A stretch of DNA of 64,000 bases from Geodermatophilus amargosae (GCF_900116515.1 NZ_FPBA01000003.1:310001-374000); one strand, 5' to 3'; counted from the first letter of the stretch, positions 24,307 to 36,270 are shown. Notes: generated by a model from the letters alone, not told the origin. Numbers and translations are program-made.

Positions 24307-25344
24307 TCACCGGGACGCCCCGCCGCTGCCGGCGCGCCGGCGGTCGGCGACGAACCGGACGACGTCCATCACCCAGTCCCGGTCGGTGCGCAGCTGCAGG
24401 TGCCCGGCGCCGGCGCGGCGCAGGCCGGCGGCGATGGCCTGCCGCTGCTCGGCCGCGGCCTCGGCGAAGCGGGCGCGGAACCGCGGGTCACCGGTGGGCA
24501 CCTCGAGGGTCTGACCCGACTCCGGGTCGACGACGGTCAGCGGGCCGACGTCGGGCAGGTCCAGCTCGCGCGGGTCGACCACCTCGATGCCGAGCAGCTC
24601 GTGGCGGGCGCCCAGGCCGCGCAGCGGCCGCTCCCAGTCGGTGTCGCCGAGGAAGTCCGACACGACGACGACCAGCCCGCGGCGGCGCGGCGGGCGGCGC
24701 AGCGTCTCCAGCGCGGCGGCGAGGTCGCCGCGGCGCCCGGTCGCGGCCCGCGGCGTGGCGACGACGGCGCGCAGCAGCCGGTCGGCGGCCAGCCGCCCGG
24801 GCTTCGCCGGGTAGCGGTCGACACGCTCGCCGGTGGTGACGACGGCGCCGAGCCGGTTGCCGCCGCGCACGGTGAGGTGGCTGACGGCGGCCAGCCCGGC
24901 GATCGCGAGGTCGCGCTTGTCGCACAGGCCGGTGCCGAAGTCGAGGCTCGCTGACAGGTCGACCACCGCCCAGGTCTCCAGCTCGCGGTCGGCGATCGTC
25001 TCGCGGACGTGCGGCACCTGGGTGCGCGCGGTCACCGGCCAGTCCATGCGCCGGACGTCGTCGCCGGGGTGGTAGGTCCGGGAGTCGCCGGCCTCGCTGC
25101 CCGAGCCGGGCACCAGGCCGAGGTGGTCGCCCTGCAGCAGCCCGTCGAGCCGCCGCCGGACGGTGAGCTCGAGCCGCTGCAGCAGGACGTCGGCCGGCCC
25201 CTCGCCGAAGTGCGGCGGATCCGCGTCGGCGTCCCCGACCGTCGGAGTGGGGAGTGCCGGAGCCGCCGGTGCGCCGGCGTCCGGCTCGTCCGCGGGCGGG
25301 GCCGGGTCCGCCCCCGCCCGTGCCCGGCCGCGCCGCAGGATCAC
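24307..25344 (-). CDS. DUF58 domain protein (MoxR partner)
   Basis: A protein of 345 residues. Its GTG start (25342-25344) overlaps the stop of moxR by 4 bases. A Pro/Ala/Asp-rich N-terminus (about 50 residues) is followed by the DUF58 core YHPGDDVRRMDWPVTART, a VWA-like ETWAVVDLSASLDFGTG and RRGLVVVVSDFLGDTDWE. DUF58 proteins accompany MoxR ATPases and VWA proteins; their exact function is unsettled. No membrane segment is seen, so it is probably cytosolic and membrane-associated through its partners. Confidence 0.92.
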   Translation of the reverse strand: MILRRGRARAGADPAPPADEPDAGAPAAPALPTPTVGDADADPPHFGEGPADVLLQRLELTVRRRLDGLLQGDHLGLVPGSGSEAGDSRTYHPGDDVRRMDWPVTARTQVPHVRETIADRELETWAVVDLSASLDFGTGLCDKRDLAIAGLAAVSHLTVRGGNRLGAVVTTGERVDRYPAKPGRLAADRLLRAVVATPRAATGRRGDLAAALETLRRPPRRRGLVVVVSDFLGDTDWERPLRGLGARHELLGIEVVDPRELDLPDVGPLTVVDPESGQTLEVPTGDPRFRARFAEAAAEQRQAIAAGLRRAGAGHLQLRTDRDWVMDVVRFVADRRRAGSGGASR

Positions 25345-26726
25345 GCCTGCGGGTTCCCCGGGCCGTGCCCGTTGCCGCCGGGACCGATCTGGCCCTGCGG
25401 AGCCTGGCCGCTGGGGACCTGGCCGTTCGGGACCTGTCCGTTCGGGACCTGTCCGTGGGGAGCCTGGCCGTGGGGAGCCTGGCCGTGGGGAGCCTGGCCG
25501 TGGGGAGCCCGGCCGTTGGGGAGCTGCCCGTTGCCCGGCTGGCCGGCGGGAGGCTGCGGAACGGGCGGGAAGCCCTGGCCGTAGGGACCCTGCGGGCCGC
25601 CCTGCGGCGGGCCGAACTGCGGCACCCCCGGCGGCGGGACCTGCGGGCCGCCCGGGCCGGCCGGGCCGAAGCCGCCGGAGCGCTGCCGCGGGGTGACCTG
25701 GGGCAGCGGCACGGTCTGCAGGATCCGCTTGACGACGTGGTCGGCCGGCACGCCGTCGGCCAGCGCGTCGTAGGAGAGCACGAGGCGGTGCCGGAGGACG
25801 TCGGTGGTGACGTCGAGGACGTCCTGCGGCAGCACGTAGTCGCGGCCGCGCACCAGCGCCAGCGCACGGCCGGCCGCGATGAGGCCGAGCGAGGCGCGGG
25901 GGCTCGCGCCGTAGGACACCCACGAGGCGACGTCGTCCATGCCGTGCTCGCGCGGCTGCCGGGTGGCGACGACCAGCCGGACCACGTAGTCGACGAGCGC
26001 GTGGTGCACGAACACCTGCGAGGCGGTGCGCTGCATGCGGCGCAGGTCGTCGGGCCCGAGGATCGTCTCGGCCACCGGGGGGTTGGCGCCCATCCGGTAG
26101 ATGATCTCGCGCTCCTCCTCCGGCGTCGGGTAGTCCACGAGCACCTTCATGAGGAAGCGGTCGCGCTGGGCCTCCGGCAGCGGGTAGACGCCCTCGGACT
26201 CGATCGGGTTCTGCGTGGCCAGCACGAGGAACGGGTCGGGCAGCTTGTGGGTGACGCCGCCGATCGACACCTGCCGCTCGGCCATGACCTCCAGCAGCGC
26301 CGACTGCACCTTCGCCGGCGCGCGGTTGATCTCGTCGGTGAGGACGAAGTTGGCGAACACCGGGCCGAGCTCGGTGTCGAAGGCGTCCTGCCCGGCCTTG
26401 TAGATGCGGGTGCCGAGGATGTCGGCGGGCACGAGGTCGGGGGTGAACTGCAGGCGGGCGAACTTGCCGCCCACGACCCTGGCCAGGGTCTCGACCGCCA
26501 GCGTCTTCGCGACGCCGGGCACGCCCTCGAGCAGGACGTGGCCGCGGGCCAGCAGGGCGACCAGCATCCGCTCGACGAGCCGGTCCTGGCCGACGATGAC
26601 CCGCTTGATCTCGAACAGTGCGCGTTCCAGCCGCGCGGCGTCCACCGAGGGCGGGACCGGCGCGCCGGCGCCCACGGCGCTGGCGCCGGCGGGCTTCTCG
26701 AGCGGGGTGCTGGCGGCGGTGGTCAC
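25341..26726 (-). CDS. moxR: MoxR-family AAA+ ATPase with repeat tail
   Basis: A protein of 461 residues. The ATPase core (about residues 30-345) has the MoxR Walker A LLEGVPGVAKTLAVETLA, Walker B NFVLTDEINRAPAKVQSALLEVM, sensor LVLATQNPIESEGVYPLPEAQRDRF and the lid YVLPQDVLDVTTDVLRHR. The family length is about 330-380 residues. The extra ~110 residues are a Pro/Gly/Gln-rich tail with a pentapeptide repeat (consensus QAPHG, about ten units) encoded by 15-bp tandem DNA repeats at 25389-25523. Role: AAA+ chaperone acting with the DUF58 and VWA proteins. Confidence 0.95.
   Translation of the reverse strand: MTTAASTPLEKPAGASAVGAGAPVPPSVDAARLERALFEIKRVIVGQDRLVERMLVALLARGHVLLEGVPGVAKTLAVETLARVVGGKFARLQFTPDLVPADILGTRIYKAGQDAFDTELGPVFANFVLTDEINRAPAKVQSALLEVMAERQVSIGGVTHKLPDPFLVLATQNPIESEGVYPLPEAQRDRFLMKVLVDYPTPEEEREIIYRMGANPPVAETILGPDDLRRMQRTASQVFVHHALVDYVVRLVVATRQPREHGMDDVASWVSYGASPRASLGLIAAGRALALVRGRDYVLPQDVLDVTTDVLRHRLVLSYDALADGVPADHVVKRILQTVPLPQVTPRQRSGGFGPAGPGGPQVPPPGVPQFGPPQGGPQGPYGQGFPPVPQPPAGQPGNGQLPNGRAPHGQAPHGQAPHGQAPHGQVPNGQVPNGQVPSGQAPQGQIGPGGNGHGPGNPQA
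25389..25523 (-). repeat. 15-bp tandem repeat inside moxR
   Basis: Nine consecutive 15-bp units. Three at 25464-25508 are identical (CTGGCCGTGGGGAGC on the plus strand) and the others differ by one to a few bases. They encode the pentapeptide tail QAPHG/QVPNG. The unit length keeps the frame, so gain or loss of units would change tail length only. Confidence 0.85.
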
Positions 26727-27052
26727 AGGGCTCCCTGTCGTGCCGGTCCTCGGCCCCCGGCCGCGTCACGGCAGCGACACGGGGGGCCGGCGACGGGGCT
26801 CCTCGCCCGTCCCGTCCGCCAGTGTCCTACACGGAGCTGGCAGTCCGTCCGTCGTGCGCGCGGGCACGCCGGAGGCCCCGGCCCTGCCCGGTGGCGCGAC
26901 GCGCCGGGCGACGCGCCGGGCGTCCGCGGACGCGCGAACGTGGCGCGCGCATCCACTGCACCGCTGCGCGCGCGGCTGCTAGCGTGGTCGGTGCGTCGGG
27001 CAGCTCCCCCCGTGGCTGCCCGACGCCCCAACTCCCCGGTGCGGCTGCCGAC
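26727..27052. other. moxR promoter region and NlpC terminator
   Basis: A gap of 326 bases on an all-minus stretch. It holds the terminator hairpin of the upstream NlpC/P60 gene (26994-27025) and, nearer to moxR, a TAGGAC-type -10 candidate (minus strand, around 26825). A short GCGACGCGCCGGGC duplication lies near 26898-26920. No gene is seen. Confidence 0.45.
26994..27025 (-). terminator. Hairpin after the NlpC/P60 gene
   Basis: CGTCGGGCAGC (26994-27004) pairs perfectly with GCTGCCCGACG (27015-27025) over a 10-base loop, about 28 bases beyond the stop codon of the hydrolase. Confidence 0.75.
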
Positions 27053-28471
27053 TCAAGCGGTCGGCCGCACGGCGCCGAAGTAGTCGCTGCCGAACCACAT
27101 CGTCGACACCCTGACGACGTCCCCGCTCTGCGGCGCCTGGACCACCTTGTCGTCGCCCAGGTACAGCGCCACGTGGTAGATCGACAGGTACGAGCTGCCC
27201 GAGCCCCAGAAGACCAGGTCGCCGGGGCGCAGGTCCCCCCGCGCGACGGTGGCGTCGCGGTTGTTCCACCACTGGTCGCGGCTGGTGCCGCCGATCCGGA
27301 TGCCGGCCTGCGCGTAGGCGTACTCCATCAGACCCGAGCAGTCGAAGCCGTAGACGCGGGTGTCCGGAGCGATCCCGTAGCTCGGGCCGTTGGCGCCACC
27401 GCCACCCCAGCTGTAGGGCAGGCCGCGCTGCGAGAGCGCCGCGGCGATCGCGGTCTGCACCGCCGAGGCCGACGGAGCGCCGGCCGTGGTGGTCGGCGGC
27501 GGCGTCGGGTTGCCGGTCGAGGACCCGCCGGTCGACGACGTCGAGCCACCGGAGGACGACGGGGACGACGAGGACGGGGACGGGGACGACGACGGGGAGC
27601 TGCTCGACGAGCTGCTGCGCGACGGAGCCGCGGCGGTCGACGGGGCGGGGGCGGCGGGCCGGGCGGCGGTCTGCGCGGCCGCGGCGGCCCGGGCAGCGGC
27701 CCGGGCGGCGGCCTGGGCGGCGGCGGCCTCGGCGGCGTCCTGCTCGGCCTGCATGCCGGCGACCTCCTGGCCGGCGGCCTCGGCCTGCGCGGCGACGGCG
27801 TCGCGCTGCTCGGCGAGGGCGGCGGTCTGCGCGCGGGCGGAGCTCTCCTGGGCCTGGGCGTCGGCCAGCGCGACGGCGGCCTGCTCCTGCAGCACCTCGG
27901 CCTCGGCGGACGCGGCCTGCGACTGCTGCTCGGCCTGCTCGGCCTGCTCCTGCAGCACGGTCAGCTCGGTGACGACGTCGACGCGGTGGGTCCCGGCCGC
28001 CTCGAGCAGCGCGGCGCGCTCGATCAGCTGCGCGGGGCCGTCGGCGGACAGCAGCGCCGTGGCGGCGGGCGCGGTGCTGCCCTGGATGTAGGTGGTCCGG
28101 GCGTAGCCGGCGACCTGCGCGACGCCCACCGCTACGTCGGCCTCGGCCTGCGCGGCGGCGGCCACGGCGGCGTCGGCGGCGGCGCGGGCGGCCTCGTAGG
28201 CGGCCTGGGTCTGCTCGTAGTCCTGCAGGGCGATCTGCGCGCCCTGGTGCGCCGCGGCGGCGGCGGCCTCCGCCTCGGCCAGCTGGGCGCTGAGCACGCC
28301 CACCTGGGCGGCGGCCTCGTCGCGGGCGGCCTCCGCCGCGGCGATCTCGGCGTCGCTGGGCGCTGCCGAGGCGGTGCCCGCCGTCAGCCCGAGGACGACC
28401 AGCCCGGCGACCGCGGTGCCGGCCGCCCGGACCGCCCAGCGGTGGTGTCGCGTGCGCGTTCCCGTACCCAC
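27053..28471 (-). CDS. Secreted NlpC/P60 peptidoglycan endopeptidase (RipA-like)
   Basis: A protein of 472 residues from GTG 28471, chosen because GGGAGG lies 9 bases upstream and a signal peptide follows (AAGTAVAGLVVLGLTAGTASA). The ATG at 28552 would add 27 residues with no signal-like features. Residues about 38-285 are an Ala/Glu/Gln-rich coiled coil; a Ser/Pro linker follows (about 290-330). The C-terminal NlpC/P60 domain has Cys378 (YGFDCSGLMEYAY), His433 (IYHVALYLG) and a polar third residue in VVQAPQSG. It should cleave D-Glu/DAP stem-peptide bonds during growth or division, as RipA does in mycobacteria. Confidence 0.92.
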   Translation of the reverse strand: MGTGTRTRHHRWAVRAAGTAVAGLVVLGLTAGTASAAPSDAEIAAAEAARDEAAAQVGVLSAQLAEAEAAAAAAHQGAQIALQDYEQTQAAYEAARAAADAAVAAAAQAEADVAVGVAQVAGYARTTYIQGSTAPAATALLSADGPAQLIERAALLEAAGTHRVDVVTELTVLQEQAEQAEQQSQAASAEAEVLQEQAAVALADAQAQESSARAQTAALAEQRDAVAAQAEAAGQEVAGMQAEQDAAEAAAAQAAARAAARAAAAAQTAARPAAPAPSTAAAPSRSSSSSSSPSSSPSPSSSSPSSSGGSTSSTGGSSTGNPTPPPTTTAGAPSASAVQTAIAAALSQRGLPYSWGGGGANGPSYGIAPDTRVYGFDCSGLMEYAYAQAGIRIGGTSRDQWWNNRDATVARGDLRPGDLVFWGSGSSYLSIYHVALYLGDDKVVQAPQSGDVVRVSTMWFGSDYFGAVRPTA

Positions 28472-28586
28472 GTGCCGATGCCTCCCGATGCGCCGGCACA
28501 GGCCGGGCGCTCGTCCTCGGGCGCCCGTGCGGACGCCATCCGGACCGGGCATCGGGACCGTCGGGCAGGGCCTTGAACGGCCCTCC

Positions 28587-28619
28587 CCCGCAGGGGTGAG
28601 GGATCCCCACCCCTGCGGG
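28587..28619 (-). terminator. Perfect 12-bp hairpin after the acyl-CoA ligase gene
   Basis: CCCGCAGGGGTG (28587-28598) pairs with CACCCCTGCGGG (28608-28619) over the 9-base loop AGGGATCCC. It lies 24 bases beyond the ligase stop codon and upstream of the NlpC gene, so it separates the two transcripts. Confidence 0.8.
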
Positions 28620-28642
28620 TCGACGGGTGACTCAGCTCACTG

Positions 28643-30178
28643 CTAGTGGACCTGGCGCTCCCCGGGCTGCCAGAACGACTCGCGCAGCTTGAACTTCTGG
28701 ATCTTGCCGGTGGCGGTGCGGGCCAGCTCGTCGCGGAACTCGACCCGCTTGGGCGCCTTGTAGCCGGCCAGCCGCGACCGGCAGTGGGCGATGATCTCCT
28801 CCTCGGTGGCGGTCTCGCCCTCGGCGAGCACCACGAGCGCGGTCACCAGCTCGCCCCACTTCTCGTCGGGGATGCCGATGACGGCGACCTCGGCGACGGC
28901 GGGGTGGCTGAACACGGCGTCCTCGACCTCGATGGAGGAGACGTTCTCGCCGCCGGTGATGATCACGTCCTTCTTGCGGTCGGAGATGGTCAGGTAGCCG
29001 CCGTCGTCGACGCTGCCGCCGTCGCCGGTGTGGAACCAGCCGTCCTCGAGCGCCTCGGCCGAGGCGTCGGGGTTCTCCCAGTAACCGGCGAGCACGGTGT
29101 TGCCCTGCGCGAGCACCTCGCCGGTCTCGCTGACCCGGATGCGGGTGCCCAGCGCCGGCACACCGGCGCGGGAGAGCCGCTTCGCCCGCTCCTCGGGGTC
29201 GAGGTCATCGAACTCGGCGCGCGGGCGGTTGACCGTGAGCAGCGGCGCGGTCTCGGTGAGGCCGTAGATCTGGTTGAACTCCCAGCCCAGCTCGGCCTCG
29301 ACGCGGGCGATGGTGCGCGAGGGCGGGGGTGCCCCGGCGACGACGATGCGCACCCGGTCGCGGCCGGGGACCTCGCCGTCCCAGTCGGCGGCGGCCTCGA
29401 GGACGGCGTTCCAGACGGCCGGCGCCCCGGACATCATCGTGACGCCGTGCTGCTCGACGCGGCGCAGGATCTCGGCGCCGTCGACCTTGCGCAGCACCAC
29501 CTGGCGGGCGCCCAGACCGGCCATCGTGTACGGCAGGCCCCAGCCGTTGCAGTGGAACATCGGCAGCGTGTGCAGGTAGACGTCGCGGTCGCTGACCTGC
29601 ATGTGCATGCCGAAGGTGACCGCGTTGACCCAGATGTTGCGGTGGGTCATCTGCACGCCCTTGGGCCGCGCCGTCGTCCCGCTGGTGTAGTTGATCGTGG
29701 CGGTGGCGTCCTCGTCGGGCTCGCTCCACGCGCGCGGCTCGGCGTCGAAGGCGAGCAGCTGCTCGTACTCCTCGCCGGTGCCGAACCGGTGCTCGGCCCG
29801 CACGCCCTTGAGCGAGGTCTCCAGCTCCGGGTCGACCAGCAGCACCTTCGCGCCGCAGTGCCCGACGATGTAGGAGACCTCCTCGGGGTTGAGCCGGAAG
29901 TTGACCGGCACCGCCACCCGCCCCGACGACGGGACGGCCAGCAGCACCTCCAGCAGCCGCGCGGCGTTGTGGCTGACGATCGCGATCCGCTCGCCCTCCC
30001 CCACCCCGAGCGCGTCGAGCCCGGCCTGCAGCGCGCGGCCGCGGCGGGCCACCTCGCGGTAGGTCACCTCGCCGAGCGACGGCGCCGGCTGGGCGGGTTC
30101 GTCGACGATGCCGACCCGGTCGCCGTAGACCAGCTCGGCGCGGTCGAGGAAGTCGCGGGTGGTCAAGGGCACGCGCAT
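28643..30178 (-). CDS. Fatty acid-CoA ligase (AMP-binding enzyme)
   Basis: A protein of 511 residues of the ANL family, activating a carboxylic acid with ATP and joining it to CoA. Seen: the P-loop INYTSGTTARPKGVQMTHRN, the YGLTETAP motif, GYWENPDASAEALEDGWFHTGD, DRKKDVIITGGENVSS and the C-terminal lysine motif ARTATGKIQKFKLR. The pattern fits a medium- or long-chain acyl-CoA synthetase of the FadD type; the preferred acid is unknown. The ATG at 30178 gives the expected N-terminus. It is a single transcription unit ended by the hairpin at 28587-28619. Confidence 0.93.
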   Translation of the reverse strand: MRVPLTTRDFLDRAELVYGDRVGIVDEPAQPAPSLGEVTYREVARRGRALQAGLDALGVGEGERIAIVSHNAARLLEVLLAVPSSGRVAVPVNFRLNPEEVSYIVGHCGAKVLLVDPELETSLKGVRAEHRFGTGEEYEQLLAFDAEPRAWSEPDEDATATINYTSGTTARPKGVQMTHRNIWVNAVTFGMHMQVSDRDVYLHTLPMFHCNGWGLPYTMAGLGARQVVLRKVDGAEILRRVEQHGVTMMSGAPAVWNAVLEAAADWDGEVPGRDRVRIVVAGAPPPSRTIARVEAELGWEFNQIYGLTETAPLLTVNRPRAEFDDLDPEERAKRLSRAGVPALGTRIRVSETGEVLAQGNTVLAGYWENPDASAEALEDGWFHTGDGGSVDDGGYLTISDRKKDVIITGGENVSSIEVEDAVFSHPAVAEVAVIGIPDEKWGELVTALVVLAEGETATEEEIIAHCRSRLAGYKAPKRVEFRDELARTATGKIQKFKLRESFWQPGERQVH

Positions 30179-30242
30179 GCCGGGCTCCCGGTGGCAGGGC
30201 TGCCGGCGCCCCGGTCAGCCGCTCGACGTGGTCGGGGTCACG

Positions 30243-30671
30243 CTAGCCGCTGACGAGCAGCAGCCACGCGGCCGCGACCGTGCCGGCGCTCGCCGCGAGC
30301 GCGCGGACGGTGTCCACCCGCAGCAGCCGGGCGAACGCGCCGTCGTCGAACCCCTCCCCCAGGCGCCGGTGCAGCGGCACGGCCAGCAGTCCGGTGAGGC
30401 CGAGGACGACGGCCAGGCACGCGCCGCCCACGAGCACCGGCACAAGCGGGACCCCTTCGGGCCGGGCGGCCAGCAGCCACAGCGTGGTGACGCCCTGCCC
30501 GGCGAACAGCGGCCCGACCACGGGGGTGATCCGCCGCTGGTGCGCCCGCTCGTAGGCGGGGAACGCCGCGGCCGGCACCTGGGTGAACTGCGGGTAGACG
30601 ACGCCCCGCACGGTCCACTGGAAGCCGGCGTAGGCCGCCGTCAGCACCAGGTGGACGACGAGCAGCGTCAC
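30243..30671 (-). CDS. Small integral membrane protein, unknown
   Basis: A protein of 142 residues with about four hydrophobic segments (LLVVHLVLTAAYAGFQW, VVGPLFAGQGVTTLWLL, VLVGGACLAVVLGLTGLLAV, ALAASAGTVAAAWLLLV). It contains VVYPQF and ERAHQRRITPVVGP near residues 25-53, a pattern met in small actinobacterial membrane proteins of unknown role (DUF1772-like at best). Its ATG overlaps the stop of the upstream gene by 4 bases, so it is the last gene of the sirtuin operon. Confidence 0.75.
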   Translation of the reverse strand: MTLLVVHLVLTAAYAGFQWTVRGVVYPQFTQVPAAAFPAYERAHQRRITPVVGPLFAGQGVTTLWLLAARPEGVPLVPVLVGGACLAVVLGLTGLLAVPLHRRLGEGFDDGAFARLLRVDTVRALAASAGTVAAAWLLLVSG

Positions 30672-31021
30672 CGCTGCGTCGTCACCGGCTTGGACGGCTT
30701 GCCGCGCCAGGCGAGGCTCTGCGCGTCCAGCTCGCGCAGCAGCGGGTCGCCCTCGGCCAGCACCCGCTCGGCCAGCGCGACCGCACCGGCCAGCTGCTCG
30801 TCCGACAGCTGGGCGAAGGCCGGGGAGCGTCGGCGGTCGAGGACGTCGTACCAGCGCCCCGCCACGGCGTGGTCGAGCACGATCCGGCCGAAGCAGTGGT
30901 CGTTCGTGACCACCCAGCGGCCTTCGCGCGCCCGCCGCGGCAGCTCGCGCAGCACCAGCTCGCGGTAGCGACCGAGGAGGGCCTCCCGACGTGCCCCGCC
31001 CACCGGCTCCGCGCGGGTCAC
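30668..31021 (-). CDS. Conserved hypothetical protein in sirtuin operon
   Basis: A protein of 117 residues from GTG 31021. Conserved-looking blocks are [59 protein letters not shown] and [15 protein letters not shown] do not recognise a family. The central Asp-His-Cys-Phe-Gly-Arg may be functional. The GTG overlaps the sirtuin stop by 4 bases and its own stop overlaps the membrane protein start by 4, so all three are coupled. Confidence 0.75.
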   Translation of the reverse strand: MTRAEPVGGARREALLGRYRELVLRELPRRAREGRWVVTNDHCFGRIVLDHAVAGRWYDVLDRRRSPAFAQLSDEQLAGAVALAERVLAEGDPLLRELDAQSLAWRGKPSKPVTTQR

Positions 31022-31776
31022 GCCGTCCCCAGCAACCGCGGCAGCGCGGCCGAGATCGGCTCGCGGACGACGAGGTCGGCCAGCCCGTCGTACGGGGTCG
31101 GCTCGGCGTTGACGATGACGACGCGGGCGCCGTGCGCGGCGGCGATCTCGACCAGTCCGGCCACCGGGTACACGACCAGCGAGGTGCCGACGGCGAGGAA
31201 GACGTCGCAGTCGGCGGCCGCCTCGGCCGCCGCGACGAGGACCCGCTCGTCGAGCGCCTGCCCGAAGCTCACCGTCGCCGACTTGAGGATGCCGCCGCAG
31301 ACGGCGCACGCCGGGTCGTCCTCGCCGGCGTCGAGGCGGGCCAGGGCGCTGTCCATCGACGTCCGGTCGCCGCAGGACAGGCACTCGACGGCGTGCACGG
31401 TGCCGTGCAGCTCCAGCACCAGCTCCGGCGAGGAGCCCGCGGCCTGGTGCAGCCCGTCGACGTTCTGGGTGAGCAGCGCGAGCAGCCGGCCCTGCGCCTC
31501 GAGGTCGGCCAGCGCGCGGTGCCCGGCGTTGGGACGGACGTCGCCGGCCCGCAGGTCGGCGCGCATCCGCCACGCCTTGCGCCGGATCTCCGGGTCGGCC
31601 ACGTAGTAGGACAGCGTCACGAGCTTCTCGGCGTCGGGGTCCCGGGTCCAGACGCCGTTCGGGCCGCGGTAGTCCGGGATGCCGCTGTCGGTGGAGACGC
31701 CGGCGCCGCTGAGGACGGTGATCCGCCGCGCCTCGGCAAGCCAGCCGGGCAGCGGGTCGGGGACGGCACCGGTCAC
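31018..31776 (-). CDS. Sir2-family NAD-dependent protein deacylase
   Basis: A protein of 252 residues that removes acyl groups from lysines using NAD. Seen: [17 protein letters not shown] (NAD site, residues 22-38), [10 protein letters not shown], catalytic His124 in LELHGTVH, four zinc ligands C132, C135, C157 and C160, and [15 protein letters not shown]. The GTG at 31776 was chosen because a TACGGT -10 element (31784-31789, minus strand) ends 7 bases before it, which suggests leaderless transcription. A GTG three codons upstream is in frame. First gene of a three-gene operon; it diverges from aconitase. Confidence 0.93.
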   Translation of the reverse strand: MTGAVPDPLPGWLAEARRITVLSGAGVSTDSGIPDYRGPNGVWTRDPDAEKLVTLSYYVADPEIRRKAWRMRADLRAGDVRPNAGHRALADLEAQGRLLALLTQNVDGLHQAAGSSPELVLELHGTVHAVECLSCGDRTSMDSALARLDAGEDDPACAVCGGILKSATVSFGQALDERVLVAAAEAAADCDVFLAVGTSLVVYPVAGLVEIAAAHGARVVIVNAEPTPYDGLADLVVREPISAALPRLLGTA

Positions 31777-31938
31777 GCGCTCCACCGTAGGCACGGGGCC
31801 CGCCGGTCGCCGCCCCGCGCCGAGACCGAGGCCACGGAGCAAGGGAAGGGTCGCCTCACCAGGACCTCCGGGTTCCGGGCTGGGATGATGGGGGGTGGCA
31901 TTCAAGCCCGATGGACACTCGAGGGTGAGGCGCAAGCA

Positions 31939-34802
<2,864 letters not shown>

Positions 34803-34803
<1 letters not shown>

Positions 34804-35558
34804 TGGACCTGGGCCTGGGTGGTCGCGGCTACCTGCTCACCGGTGCGAGCCGGGGGCTGGGTCTCGCGACCGCCCGGGCCCTCGTCGCCGACGGGGCGCG
34901 CGTCCTCGTCAGCTCCCGCTCGCCGGACTCGGTCGACCGCGCGGTCGCCGGGCTCGGTGAGGGGGCGTCCGGGGTGGCGGCCGACCTCGCCGACCCCGGC
35001 GCCGCCGACACCCTGGTGACGGCGGCGCTCGAGCGGCTCGGCCGGGTCGACGGCGTGCTCGTCTCCGTGGGCGGGCCGGCGCCGGGCTCGGTGCTCGCGA
35101 CGGCGGAGGACGACTGGCGGGCCGCCGTCGACAGCGTGCTGCTCGGCCCGCTGCGGCTGCTGCGGGCGCTGGTGCCGCACCTGTCGGCGGGCGCGGCGAT
35201 CGGCATGGTGCTGTCGACGTCGGTGCGCCAGCCGATCGGGCACCTGGCGATCTCCAACGCGCTGCGTCCCGGTCTGGCCATGACGCTCAAGGCGCTGGCC
35301 GACGAGCTCGGCCCGCAGGGGATCCGGGTGGTCGGGCTGATGCCCGGCACGATCGCCACCGACCGGATCACCGACATCGAGGCCGCCTCCGGCGACCCGG
35401 CCGCCATGCGGTCGCGCACCGAGGCCGGCATCCCGCTGCGGCGCGTCGGCGAGCCAGACGAGTTCGGCCGCGTGGCCGCGTTCCTGCTCTCCCCCGCCGC
35501 GTCCTACGTCACCGGCACGATGGTCGCCGTCGACGGCGGCGTCCTGCGCACCCCGTGA
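34803..35558 (+). CDS. SDR family protein without the usual active-site Tyr
   Basis: A protein of 251 residues. The cofactor motif GYLLTGASRGLGLATARAL and end SYVTGTMVAVDGGVL are classical SDR, but the active-site region reads VLSTSVRQPIGHLAISNALRPGLAMTLKAL: where YxxxK is expected there is no Tyr. Relatives with this LSN/ISN pattern exist in Actinobacteria and their activity is unclear. Its ATG overlaps the aconitase stop (TGATG) and its stop overlaps the next GTG by 4 bases, so the three genes are translated as a coupled set. Confidence 0.87.
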
Positions 35559-36253
35559 CGGCTCCCGTCCTCGTCGCGTGCGCCCACGGCACGCGCAACC
35601 CCACCGGACGGCGGCTGGTCGCCGAGCTCGCGCTGGCCGCTCGCCGGCTGCGCCCGGGCCTGGTGACGACGGCGGCGTTCGTCGACGTGCAGCCCCCGAC
35701 GGTGGTCGACGTCGTGGCGGGGCTCGCCACCGACGGGCAGCCGGCCGTCGTCGTGCCGCTGCTGCTGTCGGGCGGCTACCACGTGCACGTCGACATCGCC
35801 GGCGCCGTGGCCGCCCACGACTCCGCCGTCGCCGCCCGGCCGCTGGGCCCGGACCCGCGGCTGGCCGCGGTGCTGTCCGACCGGTTGGTCGGGGCCGGCG
35901 CCGACCCGCGCGACCCGCTCACCGCCGTCGTGCTGGCCGCCGCGGGGTCCTCCGACCCCCGTTCGGTGGCCGACGTCGAGGACACCGCCGACCTGCTGCA
36001 GCGCTCGTGGGCCGGGCCGGTGACCACCGGCTACGGCTCGGCCGCGCAGCCCCCGGTGGCCGACGCCGTCGCCGCGGCACGTCGCGGGGGCGCCGAGCGG
36101 GTGGTGGTCGCGTCCTACCTGCTGGCGCCCGGACACTTCCACGGCAAGCTGGCCGAGGCCGGTGCCGACGTCGTCACCGCTCCCCTGCTGCCCGACGAGC
36201 GGATCGCCGCCGTCCTGCTCGACCGCTACGACGCCGCCCTGAGCAGCCGATAG
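35555..36253 (+). CDS. CbiX/sirohydrochlorin chelatase-like protein
   Basis: A protein of 232 residues (GTG start). It has two half-domains of the chelatase fold: VLVACAHGTRNPTGRRLV with VVVPLLLSGGYHVHVDI, and a second AAAGSSDP with VVVASYLLAPGHFHGKL. The His of AHGTRN and of GGYHVHVD are the expected metal-binding residues. CbiX proteins insert cobalt or iron into sirohydrochlorin for cobalamin or siroheme. No other tetrapyrrole gene is adjacent, so the role is tentative. Confidence 0.85.
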   Translation: MTAPVLVACAHGTRNPTGRRLVAELALAARRLRPGLVTTAAFVDVQPPTVVDVVAGLATDGQPAVVVPLLLSGGYHVHVDIAGAVAAHDSAVAARPLGPDPRLAAVLSDRLVGAGADPRDPLTAVVLAAAGSSDPRSVADVEDTADLLQRSWAGPVTTGYGSAAQPPVADAVAAARRGGAERVVVASYLLAPGHFHGKLAEAGADVVTAPLLPDERIAAVLLDRYDAALSSR

Positions 36254-36270
36254 CGCTACGAAGGCTGCTC
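36241..36270. terminator. Hairpin spanning convergent gene ends
   Basis: GAGCAGCC (36241-36248) pairs with GGCTGCTC (36263-36270) around a 14-base loop. It covers the stop codon of the CbiX gene and touches the stop of the sulfurtransferase, so it could terminate both. Confidence 0.55.

Noticed and set aside
25389-25523. CRISPR-like short repeats
   Set aside because: The 15-bp units are in frame inside moxR and encode a pentapeptide tail.
28472-28642. c-di-AMP (ydaO-type) riboswitch upstream of the NlpC/P60 gene
   Set aside because: Such elements often precede actinobacterial NlpC/P60 genes, so I looked. I find only the terminator hairpin of the ligase gene and none of the conserved riboswitch blocks.
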